From Amphirosellinia nigrospora (taxonomy: Eukaryota; Ascomycota; Sordariomycetes; Xylariales; Xylariaceae), in the NCBI GenBank assembly GCA_004123355.1, contig SCHM01000002.1, positions 5,119,569 to 5,183,568 of the forward strand: DNA of 64,000 nucleotides. Direction: 5' to 3'. The notes beneath the pieces are model-generated. The model made no database searches and was not told the origin of the DNA. It was given only the letters and a program-made list of their open reading frames with translations. Of this stretch, positions 34,901 through 48,800 are shown one piece after another; the first letter of the stretch is position 1, and each line of letters opens with the position of its first letter. The position numbers were made by a program, and so were the translations under genes.

Positions 34901-37900
34901 ATTAAAATATAATATAAAAAGTTATTTAAAATTAAAAGCTTTTAAATATATAGTTAAAAAATATAGCAGAAAAAACTAAGCTTATTATTTAAAAACTAAT
35001 AAAATTTTATATATTTTTTAATTATTAGTTATTTATATAATTAAAACTAATAGTTTATAATGTATAAACTTTAACGTAAAGTTTTTTTAGCTTTATTTAT
35101 TTATTATATAAAAAGTATAAAAAATAGTATTATATAATAATTTTATATACGTTTTTTATATTATATATTTTTATTTTTTTAATAATTTAATAAATTTAAT
35201 AGGTTAGTTTAAACGTATATATCGGGGAATATAAATAAGCTTTATTACGTGTTATATATTATACGTTATTAAGCCGGCGGATTTAAATAGCTTATTTAAA
35301 CTAAAATTAAATAAACTATTATTTAATATAATCTTTTTTTTTTTTTTTAGCTTATAGTTATTATTAAAAATAATAAATAAAATAAAAAGCTTTTAATTAT
35401 AATTAAAAACTATTTTTTTTATAAAAAGTAAAAAAATAAAATAATAAAGAAAATTTTTATAATACGTTTTACGGTTAAATAATAAAACTATTTATTTATA
35501 ACTTATTAATCTAAGCTTTTAAAATTAATTATAATAATTATTAATATTAGAACTTATTTTTAAGCTTTTAATTATAAGTTTTTATAATAAGCAGTTTTAT
35601 TTATAACTTTAATTATAAATATTTCCGTTTTTATATTTATTTTTAAATATTTTAACTTTAACGCTATTTTTATTTTTGTTTTTATTTTATTTTATTTAGT
35701 TTAAAATAAAATATATAACTTTGTTTTTTTAATTAAAATATTGCTTTAAAGCTAAGTTTTTTTCGTTAGTTTATTGTTTATTTTTTATTAATAGTTTATT
35801 TTATAAATTATTTTAGCTTTAATATTTTTTAATTAAATAAACTATTTTAATTTTATTATAATATTTTTAAAATTAAGCTTATTTATTATATTTTTTATTA
35901 TAATTTTTATTTTTTTATTAACGTAATAATTTATATTTAAAATATTTTTAATTTTTTTTATATTTATTTGTTATAAACTAATTTTTTTTTTTAGTTTTAA
36001 GCTTAAGTTTTTATTTTTTTAATTTTATTTTTAAATATAGCTTTTTTTTTTATTTTTATTAAGCGTAATTTATAATTTAAATATTTTTTTTTCGAGCGTA
36101 TTATAATTTAATTAATTAATATAACGGATATTTTAAGTTAGTTATTTTTTTTTCGAAAATATTTATTTTAGTCCGATTTTTAAAAACTTTTTTTTAAAAA
36201 TTAGCTATAAATTTTAAAAACTTTAACTTTTTTTTTTCTACTTTTATATTAGCTTTTATATTTATACGTTTAAACTTTTAATAAAATATATTTAGTTTAT
36301 AGCTATATTTCGAAAATAATAATAATATTTTTATTTATAAAAATATAATTTAATTTTTATTTAAGCTTTTTTTTTTTAATTTAAAATACGTTAATTTTTA
36401 AGCAAAGTTTAGTTATTAATTTTTTTTATTTTTTATTATTTTATTAGCTTTATTAAACTTTTTTTTATAAGCTTTTAATTTTATTATAATAATAATAACT
36501 ATTAGTAGTTTTATTAGTTTTAAGCTAATAAAAATTTTAACTTTATTTTTTAGTTTATTTTATAAAACGTAATAATTATAATAAGTTTTTTTTAGCTTTA
36601 TTTTTAGCTTTTATTTAGTTATTATTAATTTAGTTTTTTAATTTTAAATATTTTAATTTTTTAATTTTATTTTATAAAGTTTTATAATTTTATTTAAAAA
36701 TATATATTTTTTTTTTTTTGTTTAGTTTTTTAACTATTAATATAAAAATTTATAAACTTTTTAATTAAACTATTAGATTTTTAATTTTAGTTTTTACGCT
36801 ACTAAAAAAATAGTATTTATTTTTAAAAAAAAATAACGTTTATTTAAATAGCGTTTTTTATATATAATTAGTTTTTTTAATATAATAAAATATATATATT
36901 AGTTAAAACTTTAAATAAAAAAAATATAACTTATATAATAATAAAATTATAACTTATTAGTTTAATATCGATATAAATAATAACTAATAGTTAGTTTATT
37001 TAAAATAATTTATTTTTATTTATTAATATTTTTATTATTAGTTTTAAAAATAGTTTAAATAACTAAAATAATAAAATATTTTATAAATAAATTTATTAAA
37101 CTATATAAATATATAACTTAAAATATTTTTATATTATAATAATATTAGTTTTAATATATTTTTAGCTATATAACTTTTAATATTAAGCTATTTTATATAA
37201 AAATATTTAATTAAAAAAACTAAAGCTTATAATAAAGTTTTTATTTATTTAATATATTTTAATATTTAAATATAGCTTTTATTGCTTTAAATATTTAGCT
37301 TTTAAATAGTTTATATAATTTTTTACTTATTAAATATTATATAAAATAGCTATTTTTTAAATAATAAACTAATTTAAACTTTTTTTTTATAGTTATATTA
37401 TTTTTATAGCCTTATAATTTATATTAATACTATATATATTACTTTAAAATAATACTATTATATAATTATTTAATAAAATAGCTTAAAAAGTTCGTTAAAA
37501 CAATTTAAAAATTTAATAATTTAAAGCTTATAAAAAACTTAAATATTATTACCGCTAATAATAAAACTAATAATAAAATTACTATTTAAAAAAATAAAAC
37601 AAGTTTTATTTTTAAATAATATTATTTAAATAATATTAATAAAAAATTAACCGTTTAAATATATATTTTAACGTAAGAAATATTTATAAAAAAGCTTTTT
37701 TATTTACTATTTAAAATATAGCAAAAATACTTAAAATTTTTATAAAATTAATTAAAAATTAAAACAAATAATTATTTAAAAATATAAAATATTTAAAAAT
37801 TTAAATTATCGAACGTATAAAAAAAAACTTTAAAAAAATATAAACTAAAACTATTATAAGCTATTTATTTATTTTTTAATTATAAATATTTTATTTTTTA

Positions 37901-38363
37901 TTTATATTATTTTATTTTTAAAAAATAGTAGTTAATTTATTATAAAATATTAATAAATTAGCTTTTAAAATAATAAGCTATATTAGCTTAAATATAATTA
38001 AAAAATATATTTTAATATATATATAAAATTATATATAAAACTTATTTTTTATTATATATTAAAAGCTATTTAATTTATAATATTATTTATATTATATATA
38101 AAAATATATAATAATAAATAATATTTAAAAAATAGGTTAAAATAATGCTTAAGTTTTTAATTTTAAGCTAGCAAATAAAATAATTAATAATTAAAAACGT
38201 TTAAAAATTAAATTAAAATAAGCTAGCTAAATTTATTTATATTTAGCTTTAATAAACTTTAATATAAATTAATATAATATAAAAAGCCCGATTAAAAAAA
38301 ATTTTATTAAATATAAATTAAAGTTTTTATAATATTAATAATAAAGCGGTAATAATAGCTTTT

Positions 38364-38365
<2 letters not shown>

Positions 38366-38402
<37 letters not shown>

Positions 38403-38405
38403 AAA
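38366..38405 (+). repeat. T30-A10 homopolymer pair
   Basis: Thirty T followed directly by ten A, able to fold back on itself over ten pairs. Confidence 0.8.
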
Positions 38406-39224
38406 CCGATAAATATTAAAGCTTTATAATAAAAACTAACTAAACTAAAGTTATAACGTTTTAAATAAAAATATATTATATTTTATATTAAAATATAAAT
38501 ATTATATTATTTTTATTAATTTATAATTATTTTTATTTATTAAATATTTAGTTTAAATTTTTAAAATAATATATTAATTAAAAAATAAATTTGTTTTATA
38601 ATAATATAATTAAAATATTATTATAATTTATTTAATAAAATTTAAATATAATTAAAACTTAAATTATTTTTTTAACTTTAAATATTATTTTTATATTTTT
38701 ATTTTATTTTTTATATTAGTTTTAATTATAATATATTTTTATTTATTTAAAATTAATTTTTAAGTTTATTTAATTTTTTTATAAATTTTAAAAAAAGTTT
38801 ATTTTTTATTAATATTATATACTTTAAATTAATAATAATATATTAAACTTTATAATAATTTATAGCTATATTTTAATAAATTAATCTTATTTATTATTAA
38901 ATTTATATAATTTAACGTTTTAAATATTAAAAAAATATTTAAAACTTATATTATATTTATTATAAATATATATTTAATTAATTTTTCGTTTTTATTATTT
39001 TTAATAAAAAATATTATTAATTTATTATAAATAAAAATTAAACTATATTTAATAATTATAATAATAAAGTTTATTTAATATTATAGCTATTATTATAATA
39101 TTTTTTAAAGTTATTTTATTTTTAATATTTATTTAGCTTATAAAAATAAGCTTAATATAATAAGCGTTTATTATTATTATCGCCGTTTTTCTATAGTTTT
39201 TTTATTTACTGTTTAAAAAGATCT

Positions 39225-39718
39225 AGCTTTTGCTTAAAATATAGCTTTTATTTAAAATAAAACTTTTGCCTAAAAAAATACCGCCAAAAAAATACTGCCG
39301 AAAAAATACAACGTTTGCTTAAAATATAACTATTATTTAAAATAAAACTTTTGCTTAAAAAAATACTACCGAAAAAATATAGCGTTTATTTAAAATATAG
39401 CTATTATTTAAAACAAAACTTTTGCCTAAAAAATATTGCTAAAAAAATATAACGTTTGTTTAAAATATAGTTATTATTTAAAACGAAACTTTTGCCTAAA
39501 AAAATACCGCCGAAAAAATACCGCCGAAAAAAATATAACGTTTGTTTAAAATATAGCTATTATTTAAAACAAAACTTCTGCCTAAAAAAATACTACCGAA
39601 AAAATACAGCGTTTGTTTAAAATATAGCTATTATTTAAAACGAAGCTTTTGCCTAAAAAATATAGCGTTTATTTAAAATATAGCTTTAATTTTAAACGTA
39701 ATATTTGCCTAAAATAAA
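39225..39718 (+). repeat. Tandem repeat array, 70/86-bp units
   Basis: The motif AACTTTTGCCTAAAA recurs at about 39261, 39346, 39417, 39487, 39573 and 39643 (the last two with one substitution each), so spacing alternates between about 70-71 and 85-86 bases. Longer units carry an extra copy of an ATACCGCCGAAAAA-like segment. Each unit also holds GCGTTTGTTTAAAATATAGC. Degenerate half units lie at both ends. Less AT-biased than its surroundings. Confidence 0.85.
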
Positions 39719-40261
39719 AACCTAGCTAATATAGCTATAGCGTTTATTATAAACCTTAATAATAACTTATTTAATATATTTAACTCATTTAATTTATCTA
39801 ACTTATCTAACAACTATAAATAGCAACAAGCTAAAAAACAAAGTATTATGCATAGCTTACTTAACTATTTATTTACTATTTCTGCTAAGCTAAAATTATA
39901 TACTAACTTTTAATATTAAATATACTATAGTTAGGATTTTATTATATAATATTATAGTATTATTTTAATAGATTAGTATTTTTGTTTTTTAATTTAGTTT
40001 TTTGATTTTTTTAATTTAATATAACTAAAAAAATATAACTCGGTATAACCACTATTACTATTTAAGTTTTAAATAAAAGCTTAAAATAATATTTAATATT
40101 ATATAATAATTAACTATACGCCTAAAAAAATATTATAAAATATTGCTAGTTTTCTATTTAATATATATAACTTTTCTATTTATTTAAGCTTATAATAATT
40201 AGTTTTTTTATGTTTAAATAGCTTCGTTTAATATTGCTAATTTTTATAACTATATTAAAAA

Positions 40262-40305
40262 TTAAAATTAATTAAATTAAATCGGAAAAACCGATTTAAT
40301 TAATT
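40262..40305. repeat. AT-rich hairpin around TCGG-AAAAA-CCGA
   Basis: Arms AATTAAATCGG and CCGATTTAATT pair over 11 bases around an AAAAA loop. A related half (ATTAAATTAAATCGGAAAA) occurs near 30205-30225. Confidence 0.55.
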
Positions 40306-40325
40306 TAAGCTAATTATTATAAATA

Positions 40326-40358
40326 TATAATTAATTATATAATATTAAGTATTTTAAA
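40326..40358 (+). repeat. 33-bp exact direct repeat, second copy
   Basis: Identical to 31304-31336. It lies just downstream of the hairpin at 40262-40305. Confidence 0.75.
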
Positions 40359-40897
40359 CCTTTGGGTTTATTTATATAAAATTTTATTTATATATTAGTT
40401 TTTAATTATAACTTTAATTATTTTTTTTTTTAATTATTTTTAATTTTATATTAAAATATAAAACTTAATAAGCTTTAATAACTTTAATAAATTTAAGCAG
40501 CTTTTACTATATAATATATTAAAATAATAATAAAAATAGCAATAATAATATAATAATAATATTATAATAATAATATATATAATAGTAATACGTTTTAATA
40601 ATTATAATGTTAGTAATAATAATTATAATTTATAGTTACTAATAAAAAAATTTATAAATATTATTTAATATTTGTTTAGATCGAACTTATTAAAAACTTT
40701 TTTAAAAATTCTTATATTTTAAGAATTTTTATAAAATTTAACTATATTATAAAAGCTTAAATAAAGGGCTTAAAATAAATTTAATTAAATAATAAAAACT
40801 ATAATACTAAAAAAGCTATATATTTTTAAGTTTTTTATTTTTTAAAAAAAAATTTATATTTTTTTATGCTTAAAATTCTTTTTTTCTTATAATTAAA

Positions 40898-41098
40898 GTT
40901 TTTTATAGGACCGAAATCTAAAAACCTATATAGCTAAAAAAATAAATATTTTAATATTTAAGTTTAACTTAATATTTGCTTTTAAAACTTATAATAATTT
41001 TATATAATTGCTTTAGCTTTATAAAATAATATCTAGCGAACTTTATATATAACTTTATATAATACTATATTATATGCTTAGCTAAAGTTTGTATAATA
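40898..41098 (+). repeat. Dispersed repeat, copy 2
   Basis: Same family as 31693-31890 and 55108-55302, in plus orientation. Homology to copy 3 extends upstream to about 40720 (AAAGCTATATA, TTATAAAAGCTT). Confidence 0.7.
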
Positions 41099-42775
41099 AA
41101 CTAGGTTTTATTTATAATTTTAAAAATAATATAAAATTAATTTAATACGATTTTTTTTTATTTTTATTTAAAAAGTTTTAATTATTTTTATTTAATATAT
41201 ATTAATAACGTTAAATTATATTAGTTTTTAATTTTTTTTATTTTTAGTTTAGTAGTTTTAGTTATTTTTATATTTAGCTTTTAAAAATATAGCAAATAAA
41301 TAATTATATATTTTTTAAAAAATATTTTTTTGCTTTATTTAAAATAAAAATAAGTTTTTAAGCAATAAATAAAAAAAAATAAAAAAATAACCTGTTTAAA
41401 ATATTATATTTAAAATAAATAATAATTATTTTAAAGCTTTTTTATTATTTAAACATTATAAAATATTTTAAATAATATAATAGCAAATATATTTAAGTAA
41501 AAATAAAGCTTTAATAAGTACTAAATTATATACGAAAATTTATAAATAAAATAAATATATATAAGTTTAATAACTAATATTACTAAGTTATAACTTATTA
41601 ATATATATTTATAGTATTTTTTATTATATTTTTTTTAATATAATATTTAATAAATATAATTAATATAAAACTTATATAATTATTATTTTTATATAATATT
41701 TATTATAAATCTTAAATATATAAAAGCGATAAGCTTTTTATATTATTTAAGCTTTTTAAAACATTTGCGTAAAATTATTCTAATTATATATAAAAATTTT
41801 AATATATTTATATAAAGCTATTTTAACTATATATAAAATTTTACTTTATTATTTATACGTTTTATAATAATAGCTATATTAACTAAAATTTTAGTAAAAA
41901 TAAATACTTTATTTTTATAAAATAATAATAACTAATAATCTTATATTCTTTTAATATTATAGTTTTATATATTTATTTTATATTTATTAAATATAAATAT
42001 AATATTTATTAAATATTTATTTTTATTATAACTAAAAATTATTTTAACGTTAGTTAAAAGTTTTATAGCTATAAACTTAAATATATTTTTTTAATATTAT
42101 TTATATAAGTTTTAAATTTAGCTTTAATATAACTTTATTAATAAAAACCGAACTTTTTTAATAACGTTAATTAAAATTATTAAAAAAATATAAGCTATAA
42201 TTTTTTTTAATAACTTATTATAATATATTTTATAGTATTAAAAAGCTTATTAGTTTTTTATTTAATATTATATATATTATTTATTTATATTTAAAACGTT
42301 TAAATAAAAAAACTTAAATAGTTTTAAATAAAATCTATTATAATTTATTTAACTTAATATTTTAAGTTATTATATAGCTATAAATTAAAAAAGCTTTTAT
42401 TATTGCTTTTAAAAAGTTTATTTTAAAAATTTTATAATTAAATTCGAAAATAGTAACTTTTATTACTTATTAAATACTGCTTAATATATTTTAATATATA
42501 TTAAAATAAAAATTTAAATATTATATTAATAATATAAATAAAATTCGGACAACTTTATAAATATTATAAAAAAAATCTAGGCTATACTATTTATAACGTA
42601 GCTACTTTGCGATAATAAGCAAATTTTTTATATAATCTATTTTTATTATTTTTTAGTTTTAACTTATAACTTTAATATTATACTATATTTATTACTATAA
42701 CTAGCCGGCTATATTTCCGGAAATTAAAAGGAAAGGATATAATTAGCAACGGCTTATTTATTAGTTGTTATTTAA

Positions 42776-42802
42776 GGGGGGGGGGGGGGGAGGAGGGGGG
42801 GG
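42776..42802 (+). repeat. Poly-G tract (G15-AGGA-G8)
   Basis: Fifteen G, then AGGA, then eight G, inside a desert that is almost free of G runs. It could form a G-quadruplex; function unknown. Confidence 0.85.
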
Positions 42803-45800
42803 TAAACAAACTAACCTTTATATATAACTAATTGGTTATATAGCTTATATATGCTTTAAAATATATCGCTAGTTTTTAATAGTCTTATATTAGTTAATAA
42901 AAAAAAAAGCAAAAAAAAAAAAAAAAAAACCAAGTTATTATATAGCTTTATAAGCTTATAAATATTATTAGTATAATTTTTTTAAATTAATTAAATAAAC
43001 GTAGAAATAAGTTTATTTGCTTAAAATATAAAAATAAAAATAATTAATAATATTTATACTATATTTTTTATTATTTAACTATATTTAAATTTATAAAAAC
43101 TATAAATTTTAAGCAAAACTATAATATAATTATAATTTATATAAGCAAAATTATTTATTAATAAATAAAAAGCCGCTTTTTTTTTTTTTTATTTTTGCTT
43201 TTTTTTAAAGCTTAAAGCTATTATAATATATAAATTTAAAAAAAATTATATAGTTTATTTATTTAAAGCTTAAAATAAATAGCTAAAAACTATTTTAAAA
43301 TATCCTATTTTTATATTAAGTTTATTATTATAATATAATAAAGTTTAAAAATTTAAAATAAAAAAAAATATAAAGCTTTAATTATAATATTATATAAAAA
43401 ACTATATATTAATATTAAATTAATATATATTATTTATTTTAAATAAAATATTTTTAAGCGATTATTTTTATATTTTTTTAGTATTTTATATTTTAAAATA
43501 AGCTATAATATTAAAAGCCGGCAATAAACTTTTTATACGTTTATATTAAATTATTAAAAAAGCTTACTAGATTTTTTATAACATAATATAAATACTGCTA
43601 ACTTTTATAAACTAAATATATATTTAATATAAATATCTTTTAATAATTATATATTAATTGTCTTTATTCTTATTATAATATAAATATTTATATTGCTTTA
43701 TTATTATTGTTGTTATTTTATAGCTATTATTTAGTAAAGTATTTTTCCTCCGGCACGCTAGCCAATCTTTGCGTAAAATATATTCTAAATACTTATATAT
43801 ATATAAATAAATATACTATTATTATAAGCTTGCGCTTTTATATACTTTTTTATACTTTTCTTGTTTTACTGTTTGGCTTTTTTAGCCCTAGGGCTATTAA
43901 ATATAAAAACGCGCTAATATATATTATAGTGCTTAAATAATAAAAAAAATATATTATTTAGTTATATAAAATATATTTTAAGTTAAAAAGTATATTTTAA
44001 AAAACTAGCAAACTTTATAAATATTATTAACATTTTACGTTTAATTATATAAGCTATTATTTATATTTATATAGTTAAAAAAGTTAATTAAACTTATTAG
44101 TAATTTTATTATTTTATTAATAAAAATAATATATTATAAATAATAATTACTATATTTTGTTTTATTTTTTATAAGCTTTTATATTATTGTTTAAAATAAC
44201 TTTTAACGCTTTAAAAAAGTATAGTTTAAAAGATTCGTTTTATTATTAAATATAAAAAATATTTTGCTAAAAATTAAAAAAATAACAAATATACTAAATA
44301 TAAAAAAAAAATATAAAATAATTGCTAAATAAATTTTTTGCAGAATAAATTACCTCCGACAAAATATTAATAAATATTAATAAAAAATTATTATATATTT
44401 TTTATAATTTTTTTTCGAGTTTTAGCTTTAAAAACTATATTTAAAATATATTAGCCGAAAGTTTAGCAGGGTTTTTATATACTTATTTTATAAGCTAAAA
44501 ATATTCTTTATAGCTTATATTATATATAAAAGCTAGCTATAAACTTAAATATTTAAATTATAATTTTAGGGCAAAAAAGTACGTTTTTTTTAGTACTATA
44601 GCAATAAAAGCTTTATTATAAAAAAAAACTATAAACTAATAATAAAAAAATAGCAAAAATAAAAAAAACTTAATATAATACGATAATAAAAACTATTTTA
44701 ATATAATTATATTAATTATAATAATAAAAAACCCTAATTAATATTATATTATAACTTTTGCTAGTTTTTTATTATTATAAAAATAAAGCTATATATTTAA
44801 ATTATTAGCTTTTTAACTATAGTTTTTTTTTTTAAAAAAAACAGTCCGATTTTTAAATTAAGGAATATATATAATATATTCTAAACGTAAATATAAATTA
44901 TATTAAAAGTTTTTTTTAAAATCGAATAAGCTATAATTATAAATATTTTAATTAGTTTATAAACATTAAAGCTAAAAACTTTATTATTTAAGTTAAATTA
45001 AGCTTATATAATTATTTATATATTTTTAAACATATTATTATATTTAATTTTTAGTTAGTTTTTTAACGCAAATAAAAATATTTAATAGCAATAGTTTTAA
45101 AACTATAAAAGTATAGTTTTTATTTTATTAAAGCGATTTTTTATACGTTATTATTTGCCGAGCTTTTTACTTTAGTTATTATTTTGGTTAGCGTATAATT
45201 GCTATTTTATTTTTATATTCTATATTTTAATAAACTTTTTTTATAATACGTTATTATTTATACGCTACTATTATTATTATTATTGCATTATTATTACTAT
45301 ACTTTATTATTATTTTTATTATTTTTATCTTTTTATTAAACGCTAGTTTTATTATATAATAATAATATTATAATACTAGTTTTTATAATAACTAATCGTT
45401 ATAAAAATTATTAGAAAAATAATTAAAAATTAAGCTATAACTATAAAATATAATTTAAATTAAAAACTTTAGTTATTACGCTTATTTAAAATATTATTAA
45501 TAAATATTTATATATATTAAACGTTTATAATATATTTTGCTAAATATTTAAAGCTTTATATTAGTTATTTTAAATATTTTTAAACTAAATTAATAGTTTA
45601 AAAAGTTTATAAAAGCTACTAAAATAGCTTTAAATATATTTTATAATTAAAATAATATATTTAAGTTATTTTTCGTAACGTTTATTAAATAACTTTTTAT
45701 TTATAACTTAAAGTTATAAATATTAATATAAAATAATTTATAATTATTTTAAAAAAAAATATTATATTATTTTATTTTTTATATATATAAAATAAATTAT

Positions 45801-48800
45801 TTATTATTATTATTATTTAGCACTTATTTAAAGTATATAAAAAGGATTAATACTAAATATTATATAAAAAGCTGTTTATAATAAATAGGTTACTTTTAAG
45901 CTATATATAATAATATACTAATTAAATACTTAAAATAAACAGGGTTAAATAGCTTATAGCAGTTAATCCGGTATAAATTTTATATAATAAAATATTACTT
46001 TTTTATTATTAATTTTTAATACGCTATATAGCTATTTTTTTTAATTTATTTTAGCTTTTTATATTATATTTTTATAGTTTTAAAACTAATAGTTGTTTTT
46101 TATAGCATAAATAATATAGCTTAAAAAAAACTATAAATAATATATAGCTAGCTAAATATATAAACTTAAACTTTATAGCTAATTAAGCTAAATAAATATT
46201 ATAAAACTATATATTTAAATATAATTTGTTTTTTAATAAGCGGCCGTTTTAAATTATTATATTTTAGCTTTACGTTTTTTATGTTTTTTTTTATTGCGCG
46301 CTTTTTTTGCTATTTTAGTTATATTTTATAGCTTAAAGATATTATTAGGTTTTTTGTTTTTTGCTACTACTATTATTACTGCCTTTTTATTTTATATCCG
46401 CTTTAAACCGATTTATATTAATTATTACGTTTTTTTTTTTTTATTTTTTATAATTATATATATATAAAATAATAATAAATAATAATATATAAATTAGCTT
46501 AATATTAAATTAAAAACGTTTATATTATAATATTATTTTTATATTTTTTATTATATTTATTTTATATATAAATTAATTTTTAAATGTTTTATTTAATTCG
46601 AAATTAAAAATAACTTTTAAAAATTTAAAAGCTTTATATAATTTATTTAGTACTTTAATTTAAAAATACAAATTAATAATACTATAATATAAAATAACTA
46701 TATTATACGTGCTATATTTTTTAATAGCTTAATGTTTTTTTATATAATAAGCGCTTTTTTTTATTTTTTTTTATTAACTATGTATTTTTTTTACTATTTA
46801 ATATATATTTAATTATTTTTATAAATAAAGTTTTAAAAAGTTTACTTACTAATAATAAATTATTAATAAAAAATATATAATAAAAAAATAAATTTTTATA
46901 TAGTTCGAACAAAATTTTAAACTTTATAATTTTAAAAAAACGTTTTAATTTATTTATTTAATAAATAAATTTTAAAAAAAAAAAAAAATATATCGAATTA
47001 ATATTAGTTCTAGTAATAATAAAGCTTTAAATTTTTATATTAATATATTTATTTGCGATATTTAGTTTTTTATTTTTTTTTTAAGCTAGATTATATATTA
47101 TTTAGGATAATAATAAATATAAAAAGCTCTGCTAAAAAAGTTTTATTTTTTGCCCGATTTTAATATTATAAAGTTATTATATTAATATTTTAATTTATAA
47201 TACTATATAAAAAAGTCTAGCTAATATAAAAGCTTTTTATTTATGTTTAGTTTTATATTAAAGCTTATAGCTAGCAAGCTTAAATATATATTAATATTTA
47301 AAAACTATTTATATATTATTTTTTAAAATATTATATAATAATATAATAATATTATATAAAAGCTAAAAAAATACTAATTAACTATTGCTAAAAATAAATA
47401 AAGCTAAATTTTTAATAGCTTTAATAATATATAAATATGCTTTAGGCGTTATTAAAAATATTTAAAATAATAAGTTTTAAAACGTAATAAAATTATATTT
47501 TTTTAATAAATAATTTAAACGTAATATTAATTCGATTTAATAAAATAATAAATAACTTTTATTAGTTTATTTATTAAATATTTTTTTATAAGCTTTATAG
47601 CCGAACTTTATTTTTTATATATAATAGCGCTATATTTTTAAATTAGTTTAAAAGTTTTATTTAATAGTTAAAGCTAAATTAAAAAAATAATAAAACTATT
47701 ATAATAATTAAAAATAATTATTATTAGCTTAGCTATAATACGTTAGCGCTTTTTTATAAAATAGTATTTTTAATATAATCGAATAGCTTTTAAATAATTT
47801 AAACTTTAGCGTAAATAGCGCACGTTTTATTATTTTATATAGCTTAATTTATAACTATTTAATTTATTTTTATTAAATATTTAGTAAAATAGCTTAAACT
47901 TTTATTATTATATTTATATAAACTTGTTTTATTTTTTTATTAAAATTTTAAACTTTTTTTTTTAAAATATAAGCCCGAAAAACCTAACTATATAATTTTT
48001 ATATATTTAAATAAAGCTATTTTTTATATAGTTCGCAAAAATATTTGCTTATTTAAACTATTTAGCTTTTTTATTTATTATTTAATAAAACTAGTTTTAT
48101 AGTTCTAAAAATTAATATAATAGCTTAATATATTTATTAAGTTTATTTGCTATTTATTTTTATTTTAATTATATTATAAAATTATAATACTAATTATAAT
48201 ATTTTTTTTATTTAAATACTACTTTTATTACAAATAATTAATTTTATTATATTTATTATAATTTTATTTTTATAATTTTTATTAAATTTAATAAAAAACG
48301 TTTTAATAAATAATAATAAAACTAATAGCATTAAATAATAAAATAATATATTAATAATATTAATAGTTTATTATATTAATAATTTTATTTATTTATATTA
48401 AACGTTATAAAAGTTTATAAATCTTATTATTAAACTATAGTTTATTTTAATCCGGCTTATTTATTTATAGCTAATTTTTTAATTTTTTTTTTAATAAATA
48501 TATTTATTAAAACTAACAGCTCGAATAAAATTATTTAATGTTTATATTATAATATTTAGTTTATACATAAGTTTAAATAAAAACTTTAAAAGTTTATTAA
48601 ACTTAAGCTATAAACTAAATAGCTATATATCCGGTATTTTAGTTTAAATTAATATTTACTAATAAATAATAAAATTATATAGAATTTTTTCTATAAACTA
48701 TTTAATATAATATTTAAAAATATATTATAATATAATTTTTATATATTATAAATTATTTAATAAATTTAAACTTATATATTTAGTTTTTAGCTATTATTTT

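Noticed and set aside
43707-43940. 77-codon open frame in the AT-rich block
   Set aside because: Composition is dominated by Tyr, Ile, Leu and Lys from AT-rich codons; it is best explained by chance in a weakly mutated island.
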